DNA from: Bacillota bacterium LX-D
GTDB taxonomy: Bacteria > Bacillota > DUOV01 > Zhaonellaceae
DNA length: 64,000 nt
Direction: 5' to 3'
Assembly (NCBI GenBank): GCA_031628995.1
Contig: JAVLUO010000001.1
Coordinates: forward strand, 310,001 to 374,000
The notes below the pieces were generated by a model, which searched no databases, was not told the DNA's origin, and saw only the letters and a program-made list of their open reading frames with translations. The position numbers were made by a program, and so were the translations under genes. Of the stretch, positions 43,645 through 50,120 are shown in pieces (the stretch's first letter is position 1; each line of letters begins with the position of its first letter).

Positions 43645-44376
43645 TTAATTTGAAAGACTAACGGCTTCTTTTTCTTTACGCTTGTAATCTAAGTATAAAT
43701 CGATTCCTTTAGTCAGTGATTCATATACAGTTTTACCGATTAAATAGCCTAGATCCGTTGCCGTCCCAGCATAAGGAATCGATTTTCCATTACCTGTGCA
43801 GGCTACCACAATAGCATCACTTGTTGTCCCGGTTACCTGTTCCCCATTAGCCAACTTAATTTGTTTTTTAAATAAAGATCTTGCCTTGGCTTCTGTAGCA
43901 GTCATAACAGCATTAATCATGGCTGCTTCAGTTAAGTTTCCATCAATCAGTACGATTAAATTAATGGTTCCCGGGCAATTATTATTAGTCACTTGTCTTA
44001 TTGGTATACCGGCCACACCCGGATTACCAATCCCTGCAGTACAAAGAGTAACGACTTTCAAGCTCTCAATTTGGCAGCAGCTCATAAGCGTATTTTTAAT
44101 ACTGACTGCTGTCATCATGCCAACTATATCTTTTTTAAGTTCCAACCCCGCTGCCACTTGCTGCAAATCTTTTTCCGGATCGTCTCCCCCATAATTCAAA
44201 TCAACTGTATGATTTAAAATATAATTTGCTGTACGTAAATGTCCACCTAAAATAGCAGAACTTGCTACTTTCAAAGGTTGATCCGCTTTGATCAGCAATG
44301 TATTTGGTTCGGGCACTTCAAGTGTGACCCCTGATATTGGTATTTGTTGATGAATATATACTAATTCCTCTAGCAA
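43645..44376 (-). CDS. cbiZ: Adenosylcobinamide amidohydrolase
   Basis: This 243-residue enzyme hydrolyses adenosylcobinamide to adenosylcobyric acid, letting the cell rebuild its own lower ligand from salvaged corrinoids. Family features are ASSAILGGHLRTANYILNH, TLCTAGIGNP, NCPGTINLIVLID and the C-terminal VACTGNGKSIPYAGTATDLG. The start is a TTG at 44376 with AGGAGGGG upstream. The gene is preceded by its own cobalamin riboswitch and a leader terminator. Its position next to the corrinoid import operon supports salvage of foreign corrinoids. Confidence 0.93.
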   Translation of the reverse strand: MLEELVYIHQQIPISGVTLEVPEPNTLLIKADQPLKVASSAILGGHLRTANYILNHTVDLNYGGDDPEKDLQQVAAGLELKKDIVGMMTAVSIKNTLMSCCQIESLKVVTLCTAGIGNPGVAGIPIRQVTNNNCPGTINLIVLIDGNLTEAAMINAVMTATEAKARSLFKKQIKLANGEQVTGTTSDAIVVACTGNGKSIPYAGTATDLGYLIGKTVYESLTKGIDLYLDYKRKEKEAVSLSN

Positions 44377-44391
44377 CTTTTCCCCTCCTAA

Positions 44392-44421
44392 TAAAAAAAC
44401 TCTGTCTACAAAACAGAGTTT
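44392..44421 (-). terminator. Leader terminator between cobalamin riboswitch and cbiZ
   Basis: On the minus strand an eight-base stem AAACTCTG/CAGAGTTT with a nine-base loop is followed by a T-run, only about seven bases before the cbiZ ribosome-binding site. It is the likely expression platform of the riboswitch at 44491–44650. Confidence 0.85.
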
Positions 44422-44490
44422 AAAGTGTTATTCTAAAAAAGGTATAGAAAAACAGCCATCTCTATCTTCCGTAGATTAGCATCTTCAAAA

Positions 44491-44650
44491 CAGGCAGGTC
44501 TCCTGGCTATGGTTCATCAAGATTTTACGTCTTCCCAAGCTCTTGCTTAGTGACACTAATGTAAAATCCCTCACCTTTACAGTGGCGGGACCGCTCCGGA
44601 TTTCCACCGGCTTCCCTATTAAGTTTTGCCCACAGGCAAAACACCTATTT
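44491..44650 (-). promoter_or_regulatory. Cobalamin (AdoCbl) riboswitch heading cbiZ
   Basis: This element shows the full consensus on the minus strand, including GAAGCCGGTGGAAATCCGG, GGTCCCGCCACTGTAAAGG and the B12 box AGCCAGGAGACCTGCC. It is nearly identical to the element at 43452–43612; the clearest differences are in the closing P1 stem and one variable hairpin. It should switch cbiZ off through the leader terminator when cobalamin is plentiful. Confidence 0.95.
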
Positions 44651-44851
44651 TGTTAAATATATTTTTTTAATTATTTTCCATTTTTCTACTGCTAGTATAT
44701 CACTTCTATCCAGTAATGGCAATATACATTTCAATGACTCAACTAACACATTTATTTCGCTAAACAATTCTTGGACATCTGTTAAAGATTCCGGGCCAAT
44801 GTTGTCAGCAATTTGGCCTGCATCTAAATAGGAATACTGCCGGCAATCCAT
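44645..44851 (-). CDS. Doubtful small ORF upstream of the cbiZ riboswitch
   Basis: The frame would give 68 residues (start MDCRQYSYLDAGQI, later PESLTDVQELFSEINVLVES and KWKIIKKIYLTK). The composition is protein-like and helical, but no clear ribosome-binding site precedes the ATG. The 3' end overlaps the start of the riboswitch. It may be a real small gene or the decayed end of a larger one; no family is recognised. Confidence 0.35.
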   Translation of the reverse strand: MDCRQYSYLDAGQIADNIGPESLTDVQELFSEINVLVESLKCILPLLDRSDILAVEKWKIIKKIYLTK

Positions 44852-44854
44852 TTA

Positions 44855-44908
44855 GCAGCAACTTTACGTATTGCACTTAACAAGTCCGGCACCCTTGGTA
44901 AGAGTTGA
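44855..44908 (+). pseudogene. 3' tail of a decayed ECF S-component gene
   Basis: The plus-strand frame reads AATLRIALNKSGTLGKS then TGA. The last residues of the intact ECF S component ending at 56855 are SATLRIALSKSGILDRS. DNA identity is about 44 of 51 bases, and similarity continues a little past the stop. No upstream part of the gene is present here; the sequence changes to the small ORF and riboswitch on the other strand. It is a relic of a second copy. Confidence 0.75.
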
Positions 44909-44951
44909 CGGACTAAAAAAATCACAATATAATTAGCTCAATAGAATAATA

Positions 44952-44989
44952 AGACAGTTCGTAACCATCCTGTCTATAAACAAAACTAC
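44952..44989 (+). promoter_or_regulatory. preQ1-I riboswitch
   Basis: The stem AGACAG/CTGTCT encloses the loop TTCGTAACCATC and is followed by ATAAACAAAACTA, matching the class I preQ1 aptamer (GTTC...C-rich loop, A-rich tail that folds back as a pseudoknot). It is followed by hairpins with T-runs and then the HgdB-like/activase/queT operon. Binding of the queuosine precursor preQ1 should shut these genes down. Confidence 0.9.
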
Positions 44990-44994
44990 GGGCT

Positions 44995-45053
44995 AGCTAT
45001 CGGCAAAGATAGCTCATTTTTGTTTTTTATAGGGCAGTATACGCCCTTTTTTT
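44995..45053 (+). terminator. Tandem hairpins forming the preQ1 riboswitch expression platform
   Basis: First comes AGCTATC/GATAGCT (44995–45014) with a six-base loop, then a T-rich stretch. Next comes AGGGC/GCCCT (45031–45047) followed by seven T. The second is a classic intrinsic terminator placed about 45 bases before the first start codon. Confidence 0.8.
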
Positions 45054-45095
45054 ATTGTTTTGAACTATTTTATTGGAACATATTGGGGGGATATA

Positions 45096-46097
45096 ATGAA
45101 ACTTATTGGTATAACTACAACTGTACCAATAGAAGTACTAATTGCTGCAGGCTATAAGGTAATTGACCTCAATAATATTTTTGTCTCTTCGCAAGATTAT
45201 ATAAAGTACATTGAAATAGCTGAAAAAGATGGATTTCCCAAAAGTTCCTGCGCTTGGATCAAGGGTATCTACGGAGTTTGTGTCCAAAATAATATTAAGG
45301 AGGTTATTGGAGTTATACAGGGTGACTGCTCAAATACCAAAGCTTTATTAGAAGTTTATAAAAAAAAAGGCATTTCTGTACACCCATTCTCGTATCCTAG
45401 TAGTCACAAATTAGCAGACATTACAGCAAGTATTGATAAATTTATGGAAACGTTCCTCCTTACAGCAAATAAAGTGGAAAACACCCGTAAAAAGTTAAAT
45501 AAGATTCGTAATTTGGCCAAAAGAATAGACGAGCTTACCTACATCCACAACAAAGCAACCGGATTGGAAAACCACCTGTATCAAGTGATGTTAAGTGATT
45601 TTAATAGGGACCCGCAAGAATTTAAAAGGTTGCTAGAACAAAAAATTATAGAAATTGAGCAGCGACCCCCTTTGAAGCATAAATTGCGTCTTGGCTATAT
45701 TGGGGTTCCTCCTATGACTTGTGATTTGTATGATTATGTAGAAAAATTGGATGCCCGTTTTGTTTATAATGAAGTACAGAGAGAATTTGCCTTTCCACGT
45801 GGGGCTACAGCCAAAAATATCTACGAACAGTATCACGACTACACTTACCCCTATGATCTCAGTTTTAGATTGGATGAAATTAAAAAACAAATTAATGAAC
45901 GTCAATTAGATGCACTAGTGCATTATACTCAAACATTTTGTCATCGTGGAATAGAAGATATTGTAATTAAGCAAACGCTTGATCTACCTATTCTGACAAT
46001 TGAAGGAGATACGCATAATCGCCTTGATGCCAGAACTAAACTGCGTCTTGAGGCCTTCCTTGATATGTTACTTGATTTGAAGGAGGTAGATAAATGA
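45096..46097 (+). CDS. 2-hydroxyacyl-CoA dehydratase-type (HgdB-like) protein under preQ1 control
   Basis: The product is 333 residues. I start at the ATG at 45096 behind GGGGGG; an earlier in-frame start lies in the terminator. It belongs to the HgdB/FldBC superfamily but is shorter than the CoA dehydratases. Candidate cluster cysteines are in SSCAWIKG (about residue 48), IQGDCSNTK (about 92), PPMTCDLYD (about 208) and QTFCHRGIED (about 284). Its stop overlaps the activator's ATG. With a preQ1 riboswitch ahead and queT behind, it likely performs a reductive step on a queuosine precursor. The reaction is unknown to me. Confidence 0.82.
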   Translation: MKLIGITTTVPIEVLIAAGYKVIDLNNIFVSSQDYIKYIEIAEKDGFPKSSCAWIKGIYGVCVQNNIKEVIGVIQGDCSNTKALLEVYKKKGISVHPFSYPSSHKLADITASIDKFMETFLLTANKVENTRKKLNKIRNLAKRIDELTYIHNKATGLENHLYQVMLSDFNRDPQEFKRLLEQKIIEIEQRPPLKHKLRLGYIGVPPMTCDLYDYVEKLDARFVYNEVQREFAFPRGATAKNIYEQYHDYTYPYDLSFRLDEIKKQINERQLDALVHYTQTFCHRGIEDIVIKQTLDLPILTIEGDTHNRLDARTKLRLEAFLDMLLDLKEVDK

Positions 46098-46861
46098 GTA
46101 TACTGGGTATAGATCTTGGAAGCCGTGAAGTTAAAATCGTAATGATGGATAACAAAACATTAGTGTACAAAAATAAAATAAGCACCATGTCTTTTTACAG
46201 AAACTATTGTAAATTTGACGGTAAAGTGATTGTTGACATTAAAAAATTGGGTATTCGCAATATTAAAACTGCTATATCCACTGGGTACGGTAAAAACAAT
46301 ACCGATTTAAACGAGTTTAAAGCTATCAATGAAGTTAAAGCCCATGTGTATGGGGCACTGTTTCAAACTAGCTTAAGAGATTTTATTCTTTTAGATATAG
46401 GTGGACAGGACGTAAAAGTTGCTAAAGTAGAAAAAGGAATAATAACCGACCTAGAACTAAATGAAAAGTGTGCTGCTTCCTGCGGCAGGTACCTGGAAAA
46501 TATGGCAAGTGTTCTCGAAATACCCCTAGACGAACTATTTAAGCATTATGAAAATCCAGTTGAACTTAATTCCACCTGTGCCGTATTTTCAGAGTCCGAA
46601 CTGATTAGTAAGATTGCTGAAGGAATAAATATAAAAAGGCTTTGTGCCGGAGTAAATTGCTCACTTTACAAACGGCTAAAGCCTCTATTAACAAAATTCA
46701 CAGGAAATTTGCTTGTTTTATCCGGGGGAATTACCTCTAATCAAGCCCTAATCAAAAACTTAAAAGAACTGTATCAAGATATTATATTACTGCCAGAGCC
46801 ACAGTTTAATGGAGCAATAGGTTGTTGTTATTACGGCAGTATGATTAAATCAGAAAAATAA
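46094..46861 (+). CDS. Dehydratase activator ATPase (HgdC-like) under preQ1 control
   Basis: This 255-residue ASKHA ATPase is paralogous to the activator at 22904. ATP-site motifs are LGIDLGSREVKIV, STGYGK and LLDIGGQDVKVA; the bridging-cluster cysteines are in NEKCAASCGRYL and NSTCAVFSESEL. An extra cysteine in CAASCGR replaces the usual GTG context, which may tune the cluster. It overlaps the HgdB-like gene by four bases, so the two are made together, as expected for an electron-donor/acceptor pair. Confidence 0.9.
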   Translation: MSILGIDLGSREVKIVMMDNKTLVYKNKISTMSFYRNYCKFDGKVIVDIKKLGIRNIKTAISTGYGKNNTDLNEFKAINEVKAHVYGALFQTSLRDFILLDIGGQDVKVAKVEKGIITDLELNEKCAASCGRYLENMASVLEIPLDELFKHYENPVELNSTCAVFSESELISKIAEGINIKRLCAGVNCSLYKRLKPLLTKFTGNLLVLSGGITSNQALIKNLKELYQDIILLPEPQFNGAIGCCYYGSMIKSEK

Positions 46862-46886
46862 AAACTTAAGAAAGCGAGATATTGAA

Positions 46887-47369
46887 ATGAACTCAATTAA
46901 AAAACTTACTGCATCTGCATTAGTCATTGCGCTTTACATTGTCATTATGTATACAACTCAGGGATTTGCCTTTGGACAATATCAGATAAGAATAGCCACA
47001 TCTCTATATGCTTTAAGTTATATTTACCCATATTTAGTGTTCCCTCTAGGCTTGGCAAACTTTCTCAGCAATACCATTATGGGAGGGCTTGGTCCACTTG
47101 ACATGTTTGGTGGCGCTTTAGCCGGGATTCTGACTGCAGGAACAGTTTGCTATATTAGAAAATTTAGACTCAACCAGTGGCTAATAGCGCTAGCCATAAT
47201 TTTTATTCCGGGTCTTATTGTACCTATATGGCTATCCATTCTGCTTAAGCTCCCATATGTCGTTCTTGCAACTAGCCTATGTATCGGCCAAGTGCTTCCA
47301 GGTATTTCTGGAGTTATACTTGTAAAACAGTTCAAAAGAGTATTATCAAAGTGGGATATTTCAGATTAA
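46887..47369 (+). CDS. queT: QueT-type queuosine precursor transporter
   Basis: This 160-residue membrane protein with about five helices is a QueT-family ECF S component for queuosine precursors. Diagnostic parts are GFAFGQYQIRIATSLYALSYIYP and ANFLSNTIMGGLGPLDMFGGALAG. It uses a shared EcfAAT module; the only complete one in this window is in the cobalamin operon. It is 25 bases after the activator gene and is the last gene of the preQ1-riboswitch unit. Confidence 0.9.
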   Translation: MNSIKKLTASALVIALYIVIMYTTQGFAFGQYQIRIATSLYALSYIYPYLVFPLGLANFLSNTIMGGLGPLDMFGGALAGILTAGTVCYIRKFRLNQWLIALAIIFIPGLIVPIWLSILLKLPYVVLATSLCIGQVLPGISGVILVKQFKRVLSKWDISD

Positions 47370-47471
47370 GGCTTGAGAATTTAATTTGCTTGTGAATTTT
47401 CAATATAAATTAAGCATTATTGTTAATTTTTTATTTATGAGCAGATGTGTGTAAATATTAAGATTAATAGA

Positions 47472-47633
47472 CTATTGTTCATTCTTTTCACATGTGCCAC
47501 ATTGATTATAATACTCAACAATATATCTATCTATTTTTTGGCTGATTTTCAACAGTATCTCTTTGCTCATATTCATTTTACCGGCATTGTTAAGGATATT
47601 CCTTCCAATTTCTATTTTTCTTTTTATCTTCAC
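47472..47633 (-). CDS. Spo0E-like sporulation regulatory protein
   Basis: I found this 53-residue frame by reading the gap between queT and the HTH gene on the minus strand. It contains ILLKISQKIDRYIVEYYNQ, which fits the Spo0E/YisI motif S-Q-x-(L/I)-D-x-(Y/L)-I-x-x-Y of aspartyl-phosphate phosphatases that dephosphorylate Spo0A. The GTG start at 47633 has AGGGG and TAGGG upstream; a shorter form from an internal ATG at 47576 or 47570 is possible. The rest of this 400-bp gap holds nothing else I can support. Confidence 0.7.
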   Translation of the reverse strand: MKIKRKIEIGRNILNNAGKMNMSKEILLKISQKIDRYIVEYYNQCGTCEKNEQ

Positions 47634-47771
47634 ACCCTACACCCCTCATCATAAACCATAGACATAATTTTACATGAAATATTGCCTCTTTGCAAATAAT
47701 AAATTTATGCACATTGCAAATTCAGATGCAGCTTATATTTCTGTAAAGTGTTTTGGTAGGGAGTGAATAAT

Positions 47772-48161
47772 ATGGAAAATAAAGCTGAAATAAATAATAA
47801 AGCCATCGGGCAAAGAATACGTAAAGAAAGAGAAAAACTTCGACTTTCAAGGGAAGAATTTGCAGAAATCATTGGTCTTTCTGACTATTATGTTGGGCAA
47901 TTGGAAAGAGGCGAAAGACAGATGAGCCTTCCTGTTTTAGTTAAAGTTACAAACTGTTTGCATGTATCCTTAGATTACCTGGTATTTGGGCAAGTTCATC
48001 AATATGTCGACTTTGTTAACGAGTTGCATAGCACCTATACAGTATGTAAAAGTAGTAAAGATGAACAGATAAATAGCCTACTTTCCAAATGTTCAACCCA
48101 GGAATTGGAGTTAGTTAAAAAACTTGTAAGAACTATTCTCCCTTATATGAGAAAAGACTAA
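47772..48161 (+). CDS. XRE-family helix-turn-helix regulator
   Basis: This 129-residue protein has an N-terminal Cro/C1-type HTH at about residues 11–65 (IGQRIRKEREKLRLSREEFAEII then YVGQLERGERQMSLPVLVKV). A helical C-terminal part of about 60 residues may bind a ligand or dimerise. The ATG at 47772 follows GGGAGTG; a GTG at 47763 is less well spaced. It overlaps the convergent DUF5661 gene by four bases. Its target is unknown; the preceding preQ1 operon is not obviously regulated by it. Confidence 0.9.
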   Translation: MENKAEINNKAIGQRIRKEREKLRLSREEFAEIIGLSDYYVGQLERGERQMSLPVLVKVTNCLHVSLDYLVFGQVHQYVDFVNELHSTYTVCKSSKDEQINSLLSKCSTQELELVKKLVRTILPYMRKD

Positions 48162-48460
48162 ACAATTTGTATTTTTTTCCCTTTTGTACTTCCTTTGAAA
48201 TTATCTAAAGCATGTTCCCATGCTTCTACACCGATGTTTTCATCATAGTACAAGCTATTTTCATTTAAATGGGCCAATGCAATTTTAGCTGTAGCAAGCA
48301 AATCATCATTGGTCACATTAGTGTGTGGATCTACAAGCCCGTGCTCCAACTCCACATTTAAACCTGCCAAGAATTCTTCTGGCGAAAAGTTAACCTTTTC
48401 AAAATCAATTTCCAATTGTTTTGCTATGTCTTTGGCTTGTTCTAAAGTAAAATTTTTCAT
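48158..48460 (-). CDS. DUF5661 family protein
   Basis: This 100-residue soluble protein matches DUF5661: FSPEEFLAGLNVELEHGLVDP, then NVTNDDLLATAKIALAHLNE and YYDENIGVEAWE. The family has no known function and is widespread in bacteria and phages. The ATG at 48460 is preceded by GAAGGAAG. It overlaps the stop of the HTH gene tail-to-tail. Confidence 0.8.
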   Translation of the reverse strand: MKNFTLEQAKDIAKQLEIDFEKVNFSPEEFLAGLNVELEHGLVDPHTNVTNDDLLATAKIALAHLNENSLYYDENIGVEAWEHALDNFKGSTKGKKIQIV

Positions 48461-48552
48461 TTCTACACTTCCTTCATTTTTTATTAACCTTAATATAAAT
48501 ATGTTTTCAAAAACACTCTGAAAATATTCAGTAGGCGATCTCTAAAACCAAA

Positions 48553-48599
48553 AATCTCCTTTTTGGCAAAAAACTAAAATTAATGCCAAAAAGGAGATT
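48553..48599 (-). terminator. Long inverted repeat downstream of the thiamine operon
   Basis: A perfect 16-base stem, AATCTCCTTTTTGGCA and its complement, encloses a 15-base loop, followed on the minus strand by TTTTTGG. It lies about 100 bases past the thiE stop and likely terminates the operon. The 239-bp gap holds no supported gene. Confidence 0.7.
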
Positions 48600-48699
48600 C
48601 TCGTTTTTATAAAATAGCATTCTTGCAGCGAGTTTTTAATTTAGTAAAGCAAAATTTAAAATTGCTAAAAGAGTAAGCACTATAAACACTAAGCTCTTT

Positions 48700-49326
48700 T
48701 CATTCTTCCCTCCACAGTTTAAGCAAGCCACGAGTCGTATCTTCTATATTATCACTGCCTAGAATGGAGGAAATTAAGGAAACCCCATCTACTTTAGTGT
48801 TTTTGACTTCCTTAATGTTTGAAAAGCCAATTCCACCAATGGCAACAACAGGTACAGAAACACTCTTCTTAACTTCCTCTAAACATTTAATACCTATAGG
48901 GTTATTGGCGGCTGCTTTACTATTTGTGGGATAGACGGGACCAGCTCCAAGGTAATCTGCACCATTTTCTTCACCATATCCCGCTTCTGCAACATTAGAC
49001 ACAGAATAGCCTAAAATTTTATCCTTTCCTAACAATTTTCTTGCCACTTTGAGAGGTAAATCCTCTTGTCCAATGTGCAACCCATCTGCATCAACAGCAA
49101 GTGCAATATCTAAGCGGTCATTGATAATCAAAGGTATATTATTGGCTTTGGCTAGTGCTTTAATTTTTAACGCTAAACGATAAAAATCTGCAGAAGATGC
49201 TTCTTTTTCTCTTAGTTGAAGCATGGTAATACCACCTTTGATAGCTTCCTCAACAGCTTGGGGTAAATCCCTATTCTTTAATATAGTTCGATCTGTAACC
49301 AAATATAACGCATAATCTATAGGCAT
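48700..49326 (-). CDS. thiE: Thiamine phosphate synthase
   Basis: ThiE condenses HMP pyrophosphate with thiazole phosphate. The 208-residue TIM barrel shows LQLREKEAS near residue 36, IINDRLDIALAVDADGLHIGQEDLP near 67–91 and GADYLGAGPVYPTNSK near 122, and ends with the phosphate-binding VAIGGIG. Its ATG overlaps the thiM stop. It is the last gene of the TPP-riboswitch operon. Confidence 0.96.
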   Translation of the reverse strand: MPIDYALYLVTDRTILKNRDLPQAVEEAIKGGITMLQLREKEASSADFYRLALKIKALAKANNIPLIINDRLDIALAVDADGLHIGQEDLPLKVARKLLGKDKILGYSVSNVAEAGYGEENGADYLGAGPVYPTNSKAAANNPIGIKCLEEVKKSVSVPVVAIGGIGFSNIKEVKNTKVDGVSLISSILGSDNIEDTTRGLLKLWREE

Positions 49327-50120
49327 TTTACTTTTCCGCCTTTCAAAATATCTTCTGACGATAAGTTATACATATAATCAAATAACTTAACTCGAAAAGT
49401 TCCAGGCAATATCCCTTCTACAGCATTTGCAGTCATTTCCCCCGCTAGGCTCATAGCCATGATGGCAGCAGTACTGGAGATAAAAAAGTCTTGCTCCACA
49501 CCTGCCGCAGCTGCCGTTAAGGCACCTGCCATACAGCCTGCGCCAGTGATTAAAGTCAGTAACGAAGTCCCATTTTCAACTAAACAAGTTCTTTCTCCAT
49601 CTGTTATAATATCTGTTTTACCAGTAGCCACCACAACCGTTTGATATAACTTTGCTAAATTTTTGCAGGCTTCCAAGGCACCCTCTCCATCATCAACAGA
49701 GTCAACACCTCTTACTTTCCCTGCAGACCCCGCCAGAAATTTAATTTCACCCATATTACCCTTGATCACGGCTATTTTTCCAACCTCAAATAATCGTTTA
49801 ATAACATCCATTTTCCGACTAATGGCACCGCAGGCAACGGGATCCAGCACAACAGGCTTATGTAACTCGGCAGCTTTTTTTACCGCTAAAATAGCTGCTT
49901 CTTCCTGCTCTTTAGTCAATGTTCCCAGGTTAATATAGAGAGCAGATATTAAATGAACAAACTCCTCCACCTCTGCTTTAGCTTCTACCATTGCCGGAGA
50001 TGCCCCAAAACATAACAATATATTAGCACAATCATTAATCGTCACATAATTTGTTATAGCTTGAACTAGTGGCGTTTTTGCTTTAACAGCATGTAAAGTT
50101 TTATTGATTTTATTTAACAT
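49317..50120 (-). CDS. thiM: Hydroxyethylthiazole kinase
   Basis: ThiM phosphorylates salvaged thiazole. The 267-residue ribokinase-like protein shows VQAITNYVTINDCANILLCFGASP at the N-terminus, KPVVLDPVACGA near 98 and the anion-hole/catalytic LITGAGCMAGALTAA near 201. I start at the ATG at 50120 behind GGGGAGAG; it overlaps the end of cytX. A salvage operon with thiM and thiD and no thiC or thiG suggests reliance on imported precursors, at least from this locus. Confidence 0.96.
   Translation of the reverse strand: MLNKINKTLHAVKAKTPLVQAITNYVTINDCANILLCFGASPAMVEAKAEVEEFVHLISALYINLGTLTKEQEEAAILAVKKAAELHKPVVLDPVACGAISRKMDVIKRLFEVGKIAVIKGNMGEIKFLAGSAGKVRGVDSVDDGEGALEACKNLAKLYQTVVVATGKTDIITDGERTCLVENGTSLLTLITGAGCMAGALTAAAAGVEQDFFISSTAAIMAMSLAGEMTANAVEGILPGTFRVKLFDYMYNLSSEDILKGGKVKCL

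Noticed and set aside
47445-47654. Plus-strand 69-residue hydrophobic frame downstream of queT
   Set aside because: No ribosome-binding site, and the opposite strand carries a Spo0E-like frame with a recognisable motif.
48640-48700. Short hydrophobic frame just after thiE (VFIVLTLLAILNFALLN)
   Set aside because: The only start is a GTG too far from the GGAGGG site, and the peptide would be about 16 residues; no independent support.
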